Assembly (NCBI RefSeq): GCF_042678185.1
Contig: NZ_JBHUDQ010000014.1
Origin: Ramlibacter ginsenosidimutans
Lineage (GTDB): Bacteria > Pseudomonadota > Gammaproteobacteria > Burkholderiales > Burkholderiaceae_C
Reading direction: 5' to 3' (one strand)
DNA length: 64,000 nucleotides
Each line of letters starts with the position of its first letter. Position 1 is the first letter of the stretch. Made by a program: the position numbers and the translations under genes. The notes beneath the pieces are model-generated. The model was not told the origin of the DNA. It worked only from the letters and a program-made list of their open reading frames with translations, and did not search any database. Positions 8,196 through 16,092 of this stretch are shown piece by piece.

Positions 8196-8918
8196 ATGGC
8201 CGAACGATCGGACCATGGGCCTGGGCCCCGGACAAACCCTAGCGGCGTCGGCAGTGCGCGCGCTGCGACGGTCGCGAAGTCCGTGCAGGCGGAGCCGGCG
8301 CCGCGCCGGCGCATGAGCGTCGCCGAGCGCGAACGGCACATCGTCGACGGCGCCATCACCTTCTTTTCCGAGCACGGGCTCGACGCGCAGATGCGCGAAC
8401 TGGCCAGCGCCATCGGCGTGACCCACACGCTGGTCTATCACTACTTCCCCACCAAGCAGGCGCTGGTCGACCGCGTGTACCAGGAGGTGTTCGCGGGCCG
8501 CTGGAAGAAGGAGTGGGAACAGCTGCTGGACCGCCGCGACCTCGGCGTCGAGGACAAGCTGGTGCGCTTCTACATCGCCTACTCGCGCGCGGTGCTGACG
8601 CGCGACTTCGTGCGCATCATGGTGTTCTCGGGCCTGAGCGACCGCAGCATCCCGGACCGCTACTTCGCGTTGCTGGCCGAGCGCCTGTTCCCGCGCCTGC
8701 TCCGAGAGACCCGCCGCCACCGCGGCAGCCGCGCGCGCGGCGCGCCGAGCGTGCGCGAATATGAGCTGCTGATGGGCCTGCACGGAGGCATCTTCTATGG
8801 CGGCGTGCGCTGGTTCGTGTACGGCCAGCCTATCCACCCGCAGCAGCCGCCGCTGGACGACGCGACCGTGATCACGGACCGCGTGCGCAGCTACCTGGAC
8901 GCCAGCCTCTCGCTGTAG
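8196..8918 (+). CDS. TetR-family regulator of the Mo-hydroxylase operon
   Basis: A 240-residue TetR/AcrR-type repressor. After a low-complexity N-terminal tail, the DNA-binding domain spans about residues 45-90 with the helix-turn-helix MRELASAIGVTHTLVYHYFP followed by TKQALVDRVY, a classic TetR signature. The C-terminal ligand domain is not assigned. I chose the ATG at 8196, preceded by TAGGA, over longer in-frame extensions that run into the divergent gene. Divergent placement and the palindrome upstream suggest it represses the hydroxylase operon until a substrate binds. Confidence 0.88.
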   Translation: MAERSDHGPGPRTNPSGVGSARAATVAKSVQAEPAPRRRMSVAERERHIVDGAITFFSEHGLDAQMRELASAIGVTHTLVYHYFPTKQALVDRVYQEVFAGRWKKEWEQLLDRRDLGVEDKLVRFYIAYSRAVLTRDFVRIMVFSGLSDRSIPDRYFALLAERLFPRLLRETRRHRGSRARGAPSVREYELLMGLHGGIFYGGVRWFVYGQPIHPQQPPLDDATVITDRVRSYLDASLSL

Positions 8919-8971
8919 CACGCGCGCCGCCGCGATTGCGCGCGAGCCTCGTGCGCTCCTATACTGCCGAA

Positions 8972-9658
8972 ATGAACGAACTAGTACATGCGAAGCGTGC
9001 TACCGGCCGGTCGGCGAAACCGGCCGTCAAGGAGCCGACCCGCACCAACGACCCGGAGCGCACGAAGGCCGACATCCTCGAGGTGGCGGCGGTGGAGTTC
9101 GGCGAAAAGGGGCTGGCCGGTGCGCGCATCGACGAGATCGCCGCGCTCACGCAGACCAGCAAGCGGATGATCTATTACTACTTCGGCAGCAAGGAGGGTC
9201 TGTACCTCGCCGTGCTGGAAGAGTCGTACAAGCGCGTGCGCGACATCGAGGCCGAACTGCACCTGCAGGACCTCGAGCCCGAGCAGGCCCTGCGCCGGCT
9301 GGTGGCCTTCACTTTCGACCACCACCTCTCCCACGAGAACTACATCCGGCTGGTGATGTCCGAGAACATCCACCGCGGGCAGTACATCAAGCAGTCGAAG
9401 AACATCCAGGCGCTCAACGTCCCGGCGATCGCGGCCATCCGGCACCTGTACCAGCGCGGCCTGAAGGCCGGCGTGTTCCGCCCCGGCCTGGATCCGGTGG
9501 ACATCCATGCGTCCATCTCGGCGCTGAGCTTCTTCAACGTGTCCAACCGCCATACCTTCGGCGTGATCTTCAAGCTCGACACGCGCTCACCCGCCTACAT
9601 CGCGCACCGCCGCGACAACGTGGTCGAGATGGTCGTGCGCTTCATGCGCGCGGACTGA
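8972..9658 (+). CDS. TetR-family regulator, probably of the quinate/shikimate operon
   Basis: A 228-residue TetR-family regulator. The N-terminal HTH region reads IDEIAALTQTSKRMIYYYFGSKEGLYLAVLE split across about residues 50-80. The C-terminal half contains SHENYIRLVMSENIHRGQYIKQS, which resembles the TetR_C group found in NicS-like and catabolic repressors. The ATG at 8972 is preferred to an in-frame TTG at 8936. It ends 148 bases before the TRAP transporter genes on the same strand, with a perfect 6-base inverted repeat in the gap, so it most likely controls that operon. The two adjacent TetR genes are not close copies. Confidence 0.87.
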   Translation: MNELVHAKRATGRSAKPAVKEPTRTNDPERTKADILEVAAVEFGEKGLAGARIDEIAALTQTSKRMIYYYFGSKEGLYLAVLEESYKRVRDIEAELHLQDLEPEQALRRLVAFTFDHHLSHENYIRLVMSENIHRGQYIKQSKNIQALNVPAIAAIRHLYQRGLKAGVFRPGLDPVDIHASISALSFFNVSNRHTFGVIFKLDTRSPAYIAHRRDNVVEMVVRFMRAD

Positions 9659-9707
9659 GCACCACCTCTTCCTGCGGGACGCGTTCGCCAGCGCGCGAGG
9701 TCATCCG

Positions 9708-9729
9708 TCCGTATTAGGGTCATTACGGA
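9708..9729. promoter_or_regulatory. Inverted repeat upstream of TRAP/quinate operon
   Basis: TCCGTA (9708-9713) and TACGGA (9724-9729) form a perfect 6-base inverted repeat with a 10-base spacer. It lies 78 bases upstream of the TRAP permease ATG in a locally AT-richer stretch (9711-9762), so it could overlap the promoter. A TetR-type operator is the simplest reading; the binding protein is inferred to be the adjacent TetR. Confidence 0.5.
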
Positions 9730-9806
9730 TAACGATGAATTAACCGGATGGTACATTTTGCGCTCGTTCCGCGGACCTGTCCCCGCACCCGCAACGGAGC
9801 CAGAAC

Positions 9807-11705
9807 ATGAACCATGCCATCGCGAGCCCCGAGGGCGATTCCATTGCAGTGGCGGCAGCCAATACGGTCGCCCTGCCGCATCGCCCCTTCTCGCCGCGCA
9901 TCGAGCATGTGTTCGACGTGCTGCTCGCGCTGGTGCTGTTTCTCGAACTGCTGCTGCTGTTCGGAAACACGGCCCTGCGCGGCATGTTCAACACGTCGGT
10001 GGTGTGGGCCAATGAAGTGGCCGAGTATTCGCTGACGAGCCTCGCGTTCATCGGCGGCGCGATCGCGTACCACCGCGGCCTGCACCTGGTGGTGCGCATC
10101 GGCATCGACCAGTTGCCCAGGCGCTGGCAGGACTACGCCGAATGTGCGCGGCACTATTTCGTGATCGCCGTGGCCATTGTCGCCCTGTGCTACGCCTACC
10201 CCATGTGGCACGATTCCTGGAACGTCCTGACGGTGGTGCTGCAGATCCCGAAGTCGTGGACCTTGCTGCCCTTCTTCATCGGCATGGGCCTGACGGTGGT
10301 CTTCGCGCTGGCGGAGCTGCGCCGGCACACGCTGCAGGAAAACATCGTCGCCGGCATGGCGGTGGGCGTGCTGGCGCTGGCCTGGTTCCTGGCCCAGTAT
10401 TTCACCGGCCCCTGGACCGGCAGCCCGGCCATCCTCATCGCGCTGCTGCTGCTGCTGTTCCTGGTGTTTGCCGGCGTGCCGATCGCGTACGTGCTCTCGG
10501 TCACTGCCTACATCTGCATCTACAGCTCGGGCGAGGACCCGATGGCCGTGTCGCTGGCCATGTCCAACGGCATCAGCAGCTTCATCCTGCTGGCCGTCCC
10601 CTTCTTCATCCTGGCCGGCAACGTCATGACCGACGGCGGCCTCACCAAGCCGCTGGCCGACTGGGTGACCGCGATGGTCGGCCGCATGCGCGGCGGACTG
10701 CTGCAGGCGCTGGTGGTGGCGATGTACATCTTCTCCGGCATCTCGGGCTCCAAGATCGCCGACGTTGCCGCGGTCGGCACCACGCTCAAGGGCATGCTCA
10801 AGGAGCAGGGCTACGACCCGGCGGAAAGCGCCGCCGTCCTGTCGGCCGCCGGCATCATGGGCGAGACGATCCCGCCCAGCCTCGTGATGATGGTGCTGGC
10901 TTCGATCACCACGCTGTCCGTCGCCACCTTCTTCGTCGCCGGCGTCGTCCCCGCCGCGGTGCTGGGCGTGTGCCTCATGATCATCATCCACCGGCGCGCA
11001 AAGAAGCACGATTGGCCGCGCTGTGCACCGATCTCCTGGCCCGAGCGCCTGCGCCTCTCCGGCCGCGCGCTGCCCGCCCTGGCGGTCCCGGTCATCCTGA
11101 TCATCGGCATCGTCGGCGGCATCGCGACCACGACCGAGGTGTCCTCGATCGCCGTGGTGTTCTCCATCCTGGTCTCGGTCTTCATCTACCGCGGCATGAA
11201 CATGCGCAAGTTCATCCGGACCCTGGCGACCTCGGCCGCGATGGCCGGGATGGTGCTGTTCATGGTCAGCGCGGGCAGCGCCTTCTCCTGGACGCTCGCG
11301 ATCACGGGCCTGCAGACTGTCGTGTCGGACTTCCTGGCGCTGCTCGGCGGCTCGACCTTTGCCTTCATGGTCTTCTCGGTCGTGCTGATGGTGATCATGG
11401 GCTCCATCCTGGAAGGCCTGCCTTCGCTGCTGATCTTCGGGCCCATGCTGCTGCAGCTGACGAGGAACTACGGCATCGACCCCATGGCCTACGGCATCGT
11501 GATCATCATCTCGATGGGCATCGGCACCTTCATCCCGCCCTTCGGCGTCTGCTACTTCGTGACCTGCTCCGTGATGGACACCACCGTCGAACGGGTGACG
11601 CCCCGCTTCCTGCCCTACCTGGCCATGCTGCTGATCGGCCTGGTGTTCATCGCGTTGTTCCCGGCCATCAGCCTGGCCCTGCCCCACGCCTTCAACCTTC
11701 ACTGA
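9807..11705 (+). CDS. TRAP transporter fused permease (DctQM)
   Basis: A 632-residue inner-membrane protein joining the small (DctQ) and large (DctM) TRAP permease subunits. Residues about 35-185 form the four-helix Q domain (VVWANEVAEYSLTSLAFIGG is typical). Residues about 205-630 form the M domain, with the signature GSKIADVAAVGTTLKGML and GIMGETIPPSLVMMVLAS. It moves an organic acid in with sodium or proton flow, taking it from the downstream periplasmic binding protein. Genes downstream degrade quinate/shikimate-type compounds, so a hydroaromatic acid is the probable cargo. A GGAG ribosome site precedes the ATG. Confidence 0.95.
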   Translation: MNHAIASPEGDSIAVAAANTVALPHRPFSPRIEHVFDVLLALVLFLELLLLFGNTALRGMFNTSVVWANEVAEYSLTSLAFIGGAIAYHRGLHLVVRIGIDQLPRRWQDYAECARHYFVIAVAIVALCYAYPMWHDSWNVLTVVLQIPKSWTLLPFFIGMGLTVVFALAELRRHTLQENIVAGMAVGVLALAWFLAQYFTGPWTGSPAILIALLLLLFLVFAGVPIAYVLSVTAYICIYSSGEDPMAVSLAMSNGISSFILLAVPFFILAGNVMTDGGLTKPLADWVTAMVGRMRGGLLQALVVAMYIFSGISGSKIADVAAVGTTLKGMLKEQGYDPAESAAVLSAAGIMGETIPPSLVMMVLASITTLSVATFFVAGVVPAAVLGVCLMIIIHRRAKKHDWPRCAPISWPERLRLSGRALPALAVPVILIIGIVGGIATTTEVSSIAVVFSILVSVFIYRGMNMRKFIRTLATSAAMAGMVLFMVSAGSAFSWTLAITGLQTVVSDFLALLGGSTFAFMVFSVVLMVIMGSILEGLPSLLIFGPMLLQLTRNYGIDPMAYGIVIIISMGIGTFIPPFGVCYFVTCSVMDTTVERVTPRFLPYLAMLLIGLVFIALFPAISLALPHAFNLH

Positions 11706-11730
11706 CCCGTAGCCCCAAGGAGACTCACGC

Positions 11731-12753
11731 ATGAAAACCACGCCCACCCTGCTGTCCGCCGTTGCCCTGGCGGCCGCCCTGTCCTGCGCGCCGGCCCTGG
11801 CCCAGAACAAGTTCGTCCTGAAACTGGCGCACTCCGACTCGGCGGACATGACCACCTCGCGCAAGGCGGTGATGTCCGACGTGTTCGCCAAGGAAGTCAA
11901 GGCGAGGAGCGGCGGCCGCATCGACGTGCAGGTGTTCGGCGCGGGCGCGCTGGGCGGTGAGAAGGACCTGGTGGAAGGTGTCAAGAACGGCGTGATCCAG
12001 GCCGGCCTCGCCTCCGGCGTGATGGCCAATTTCTTCCCGAGCGCGATGGTCACCGACCTGCCCTACCTGTTTCCCAACGATGAGGTCGCGGACAAGGTGA
12101 TGGACGGCCCCTTCGGCCAGAAGCTGTCGGCAGACTTCCAGGCCGCCACCGGCATGCACAACCTGTGCTTCGGCGAAGTGGGCTTCCGCCACTTCAGCAC
12201 GGGCAAGACCCCGGTCCACTCGCCCAAGGACCTGAAGGGCCTGAAGATCCGCGTGCAGGAGACGCCCCTGTACGTGACCGAGATGAAGGCCCTGGGCGCG
12301 CAGCCGACGCCCATCGCGTTCCCTGAAACGTACACGGCGCTGCAGACCGGCGTGGTCGACGGCCAGGAGAACCCGCTGCCGACGTTCATCTTCGCCAAGT
12401 TCTACGAAGTGCAGAAGAACGTGACACTGGACGGCCACAACTACGGCATCGACTGGTTCGTGCTGAGCGACAAGTTCTACAAGTCGCTGCCGGCCGACCT
12501 GCAGAAGGTGGTCACCGATTCGGCGCGCGTGGCGTGCAGCGCCGAGCGCAAGGCCAACCGCACGTTCACGGCGAACGGCACCAAGATCCTGGCCGAGAAG
12601 GGTGTGACCGTCTATACGCCGACCGCCGCCGAAATGGCGGAGTTCCGCGCCGCTGCCCAGCCGCCGGTGGTCGAGTTCCTGAAGACCAAGGTCGACCCCA
12701 AGCTGATCGACAGCATCCAGGCTGCCGTCAAGCAGGCCGAAGGCAGCAAATAA
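11731..12753 (+). CDS. TRAP transporter solute-binding protein (DctP family)
   Basis: A 340-residue periplasmic receptor with a clear Sec signal peptide ending CAPALAQ at about residue 25. The body has the DctP pattern, with LKLAHSDS at the first strand, the DLKGLKIRVQETPLYVTEMK region holding the Arg that usually clamps the ligand carboxylate, and GVVDGQENPLPTF. It starts 26 bases after the fused permease gene with an AAGGAG ribosome site. The pathway context points to quinate, shikimate or dehydroshikimate as ligand; that is inference. Confidence 0.95.
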   Translation: MKTTPTLLSAVALAAALSCAPALAQNKFVLKLAHSDSADMTTSRKAVMSDVFAKEVKARSGGRIDVQVFGAGALGGEKDLVEGVKNGVIQAGLASGVMANFFPSAMVTDLPYLFPNDEVADKVMDGPFGQKLSADFQAATGMHNLCFGEVGFRHFSTGKTPVHSPKDLKGLKIRVQETPLYVTEMKALGAQPTPIAFPETYTALQTGVVDGQENPLPTFIFAKFYEVQKNVTLDGHNYGIDWFVLSDKFYKSLPADLQKVVTDSARVACSAERKANRTFTANGTKILAEKGVTVYTPTAAEMAEFRAAAQPPVVEFLKTKVDPKLIDSIQAAVKQAEGSK

Positions 12754-12773
12754 GGCACGGGCCGGGGCACGGG

Positions 12774-13832
12774 ATGACGGCGACCGTTCGATGGGGCGTA
12801 CTGGGCGCGGCAGCGATCGCGACCGGACGCACCATGCCGGCAATGCGCGAAGCGCCCAGCGCCACCCTCGTGGCGCTGGCGTCGCGCGATCCGGCCAAGG
12901 GTCGCCGCGTCGCGCAGGAGTTCGCGATCCCGCGCGTCCACGCCACGTACGAAGCGCTGCTGGCGGACCCCGAGGTGGACGCCGTCTACGTGCCGCTGCC
13001 GAACCAGCTGCATTTCGAATGGTCGCTGCGCGCCTTGCAGGCCGGCAAGCACGTGCTCTGCGAAAAGCCGCTGTGCATCAGCTCGGAGCAGGTCCAGCGC
13101 CTCTGTGCCGCGCGTGACCGCAGCGGCAGGCACATCGAGGAAGCCTTCGCCTTCCGCAACCATCCGCAGTGGGCGAAGCTCGCCGGGATCATTGCAGCGG
13201 GAACGATCGGGGACGTGCGCGCCGTGCATGCCACCCTGGCCAAGCAATTCTTTGATCCCGCCGACGTGCGCAACCAGCTCGAAGCCGGCGGCGGCGCGCT
13301 TTACGACCTGGGCTCGTACGCGATCAGCGCGTGCAATCTCGTGTTCGGTCGGCCGCCTGCGCGCGTCGTGGCGGCCCTGGAGCGCGATCCCGCCTTCGGG
13401 ATCGATCGCCTGTCCAGCGCACTGCTCGATTACGGCGACCGGCATGCAGCCTTCACCGTGGGCACCCAAGCCGGCTCCGACGCGTGGGGCACGCACCAGC
13501 AGTTCTCCGTGCTGGGCTCGCGCGGCTGGTTGCGCATGAACTTCCCGTTCGCCCACGCGCGCCCGACGGCATGCCAGATCGAAGTCGGCGATGCGGGCAG
13601 CGTCGGCGCATTCCCGAGCGCGACCTTTTCCTTCGAGCCGGCGAACCATTACCTGCTGCAGGTCGAGCGCTTCTCGCGGCGGCTGCTCGGCGACGCCGTG
13701 CCGGGCTGGCCCATCGAGGATGCGCTGGACACGATGCGGACCATCGAGGCACTGTTCGCCTCGGCGCGCCAGGGCGCCTGGCAGGACGTCGCATCCTGCA
13801 CGGCTCTTCCAGCAAGTGCACCTGCCACCTGA
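12774..13832 (+). CDS. Gfo/Idh/MocA-family oxidoreductase
   Basis: A 352-residue NAD(P)-dependent oxidoreductase. The N-terminal Rossmann motif is WGVLGAAAIATG (about 6-17), and the family catalytic segment GKHVLCEKPLC follows near residues 95-105, with the Lys of EKP present. The C-terminal half is the usual beta-sheet dimer domain. The ATG at 12774 follows the binding-protein stop by 20 bases. Inside this operon it could oxidise quinate or shikimate, or a sugar-like analogue, feeding the dehydroquinase next door. Family is certain; substrate is inferred from neighbours. Confidence 0.9.
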   Translation: MTATVRWGVLGAAAIATGRTMPAMREAPSATLVALASRDPAKGRRVAQEFAIPRVHATYEALLADPEVDAVYVPLPNQLHFEWSLRALQAGKHVLCEKPLCISSEQVQRLCAARDRSGRHIEEAFAFRNHPQWAKLAGIIAAGTIGDVRAVHATLAKQFFDPADVRNQLEAGGGALYDLGSYAISACNLVFGRPPARVVAALERDPAFGIDRLSSALLDYGDRHAAFTVGTQAGSDAWGTHQQFSVLGSRGWLRMNFPFAHARPTACQIEVGDAGSVGAFPSATFSFEPANHYLLQVERFSRRLLGDAVPGWPIEDALDTMRTIEALFASARQGAWQDVASCTALPASAPAT

Positions 13833-13841
13833 CAGACCGCC

Positions 13842-14315
13842 ATGAAGAAGATCCTCATCCTCAACGGCCCCAACCTGAACCTGCTCGGCACGCGCGAGCC
13901 GGCGCTGTACGGCTCCACCAGCCTCGCGGACGTGGAGGCGATGTGCCGCGCCGCCGCCGAGCGCCTGGGCTACGAGGCCGAGTGCTTCCAGAGCAACTGG
14001 GAAGGCGCGCTGATCGACAAGATCCACGAGTACGGTCGCCTTTTCAAGCAGGGCGAGGCCCTCGGCTGCGTGTTCAACCCCGCCGCCTTCACCCACACCT
14101 CGGTCGCGCTGCAGGATGCGATCAAGGGCGTGGACGGCCTGCCCGTGATCGAGTGCCACATCTCGAACGTGCACGCGCGCGAGCCGTTCCGCAACCATTC
14201 GTGGATCTCCCCGGCGGCAGCCGGCATCGTGATCGGCTTCGGCGTGCAAGGCTACGTCATCGCGATGCAAGGCCTCGTGCGCACCCAGGATCCCGACAAC
14301 CCCCGACTCACATGA
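13842..14315 (+). CDS. aroQ: 3-dehydroquinate dehydratase, type II
   Basis: A 157-residue type II dehydroquinase that interconverts 3-dehydroquinate and 3-dehydroshikimate. Active-site elements are in place: NGPNLNLLGTREP with the lid Arg18, Tyr23 in ALYG, Asn79 and His85 in NPAAFTHTS, and His106 in IECHISN. It starts nine bases after the oxidoreductase gene and overlaps the next gene as ATGA. Because it sits with transport and ring-forming genes, it is more likely the catabolic copy (QuiB-like role) than the biosynthetic one. Confidence 0.96.
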   Translation: MKKILILNGPNLNLLGTREPALYGSTSLADVEAMCRAAAERLGYEAECFQSNWEGALIDKIHEYGRLFKQGEALGCVFNPAAFTHTSVALQDAIKGVDGLPVIECHISNVHAREPFRNHSWISPAAAGIVIGFGVQGYVIAMQGLVRTQDPDNPRLT

Positions 14316-15172
14316 GCGCGCGCATTCCCACACCCATGCTGATCAACGGCCACACCGAATTCATCGCCCACCTGGGCTGGCCCACGCATTCGTTCAAGGC
14401 CCCGATGATCTACAACCCCTACTTCGAGTCGGTGGGGATCAACGCGGTGGTCTTGCCCATGGGCTGCAAGCCCGAGGCGTTCACCGGGGTGCTGCGCAGC
14501 CTCTTCACGCTGGAGAACATTCGCGGCGCCCTCATCACCATGCCGCACAAGGTGAGCGTGGTGGACCTGCTGGACGAAGTGACGCCCACCGTGAAGGTGG
14601 CGGGATCGTGCAACGCGGTGAAGCGCACGGCGGACGGCCGGCTGGTGGGGGACATGTTCGACGGCGAAGGCTTCGTGCGCGGCCTGCTGGGCAAGGGGCT
14701 GGCGCTGCGCGGCGCCAGCGCGCTGGTGGTGGGCAGTGGCGGTGTCGGCAGCGCGATCGCCGCCTCGCTCGCCGCCGCGGGCGTCGGCACGCTGGCACTC
14801 CATGACGTCCATGCGAGCACGGCCGATGCACTGGCGGCACGGCTGCGGACCCACTATCCCGCGATCGCGGTGCAAACGGGTAGCAGCGATCCGGCGGGCT
14901 TCGACCTGGTCGTCAACGCGACACCCCTTGGCATGAACCCGGGCGATCCGCTGCCCGTGGACATCGACCGCCTGGACGGCCGCACCTTCGTCGGCGAGGT
15001 CGTGATGAAGAGCGAGAAGACTGCCTTCCTGCGAGCCGCGGAAGCACGTGGCTGCCGTGTGCAGGTCGGCACCGACATGCTGTTCGAGATGATCCCCGCC
15101 TATCTCGAATTCTTCGGATGGCCGACGGCCAGCGCGGACACGCTGCGCGCCGTCGCACGGCTGGAGTACTGA
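14312..15172 (+). CDS. Shikimate dehydrogenase-family protein (variant)
   Basis: A 286-residue AroE-fold protein that would interconvert shikimate (or quinate) and its 3-dehydro form with NAD(P). Lys80 in TMPHK, Asn101 in GSCNAV and Asp117 in DMFDGEG correspond to the catalytic Lys, Asn and Asp of AroE. The NAD(P) loop is VVGSGGVGSAIA (139-150). The usual carboxylate-binding SxS-P element reads THSFKAPMIYN, with the second Ser replaced by Ala30, so the substrate pocket differs from biosynthetic AroE. ATGA overlap with aroQ shows coupling. It is probably a catabolic quinate/shikimate dehydrogenase or a relative with shifted specificity. Confidence 0.88.
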   Translation: MSARIPTPMLINGHTEFIAHLGWPTHSFKAPMIYNPYFESVGINAVVLPMGCKPEAFTGVLRSLFTLENIRGALITMPHKVSVVDLLDEVTPTVKVAGSCNAVKRTADGRLVGDMFDGEGFVRGLLGKGLALRGASALVVGSGGVGSAIAASLAAAGVGTLALHDVHASTADALAARLRTHYPAIAVQTGSSDPAGFDLVVNATPLGMNPGDPLPVDIDRLDGRTFVGEVVMKSEKTAFLRAAEARGCRVQVGTDMLFEMIPAYLEFFGWPTASADTLRAVARLEY

Positions 15173-15174
15173 CC

Positions 15175-16092
15175 ATGAGCGACTTCCTCCTGCAACCCGA
15201 ACACGCGCGCGAGCCCCTGCAGGATTCGTTCAGCGACGAAGACAACCCGGTCGGCCTCGACGGCATCGAGTTCGTCGAATACGCCACCTCCAAGCCGCAG
15301 GCGCTGGGCCAGGTGCTGGAGATGATGGGCTTCCGCCCCGTCGCGCGGCATCGCTCGCGCGAAGTGCTGCTGTACCGGCAGGGCGGCATCAACATCGTGG
15401 TGAACGCGCATCCGCGCGATGCGCAGGGCGCAACGCACGGGGACGCGGCACCCGCGATCAGCGCAGTGGCCCTGCGCGTGCGCGATGCGCGCGCGGCCTA
15501 CCGCTACGTGCTGGAGCACGGCGGCTGGGAAGTGCCCACGCACCCGGAAGCGATGGAACTGAACATTCCCGCCATCCATGGCGTGGGCGGCAGCCGCATC
15601 TACTTCGTGGACCGGTACCGGGAGTTCTCGATCTACGACGTGGACTTCATTCCCATCCCCGGCGTGGACCGCAATCCCCCCGCGGTGGCCGGCATGCACT
15701 TCTTCGGCATCGTGCAGTACATCGGCGCCGACCGCATCTACGACTGGCTCGAGTTCTACCGCGAGCTCTTCGGCATCCAGGCGATCCCGGACGAGCAGCG
15801 CTTCGGCATCATGCCCGCGGGCAAGCTGCTGCGCGCGCCCGCGCTGCAGCCGGCCAACCGATTCATGCTGCAGGTGATCGAGCCGGAAGCGGATTCCCTG
15901 GACACGAGCGAACGCCTGCAGCGCATCGGCCTGGGCGTGCCGGACGTGCTCGCGGCCGTGCGCGAGCTGCGCGCGCTGGGCATGGAGTTCGTCGAGAACG
16001 CCGCGGCCCACACCGAGCGGCGCGGGGCGATCACCAGGACCTACCTCGGCAGCGTGGTGTTCGAGCTCGTTCACAGCGAGCAGCAGCCATGA
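15175..16092 (+). CDS. HPPD-like VOC protein (stand-alone half of a QuiC-type fusion)
   Basis: A 305-residue protein with two VOC modules resembling 4-hydroxyphenylpyruvate dioxygenase (GLDGIEFVEYAT at 27-38, HFFGIVQYIG at 175-184). In Pseudomonas QuiC this type of domain is fused behind the dehydroshikimate dehydratase; here it is a separate gene placed before it. Aligned by eye to HPPD, the three iron ligands would be His175, residue 250 and Glu297, but residue 250 is Arg (LQRIGLGV), so classic HPPD chemistry is doubtful. The length is short of a full HPPD (about 350). The ATG at 15175 lies two bases after the upstream stop; an upstream in-frame TTG is less likely. Confidence 0.82.
   Translation: MSDFLLQPEHAREPLQDSFSDEDNPVGLDGIEFVEYATSKPQALGQVLEMMGFRPVARHRSREVLLYRQGGINIVVNAHPRDAQGATHGDAAPAISAVALRVRDARAAYRYVLEHGGWEVPTHPEAMELNIPAIHGVGGSRIYFVDRYREFSIYDVDFIPIPGVDRNPPAVAGMHFFGIVQYIGADRIYDWLEFYRELFGIQAIPDEQRFGIMPAGKLLRAPALQPANRFMLQVIEPEADSLDTSERLQRIGLGVPDVLAAVRELRALGMEFVENAAAHTERRGAITRTYLGSVVFELVHSEQQP

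Noticed and set aside
9723..12053. A 776-codon minus-strand frame opposite the TRAP permease
   Set aside because: Composition is His/Asp/Gln/Arg-rich with no recognisable fold; the plus-strand TRAP genes are certain.
15118..15174. N-terminal extension of the HPPD-like protein
   Set aside because: The added residues come from a TTG inside the upstream gene and have shadow composition; the ATG at 15175 has the right spacing.
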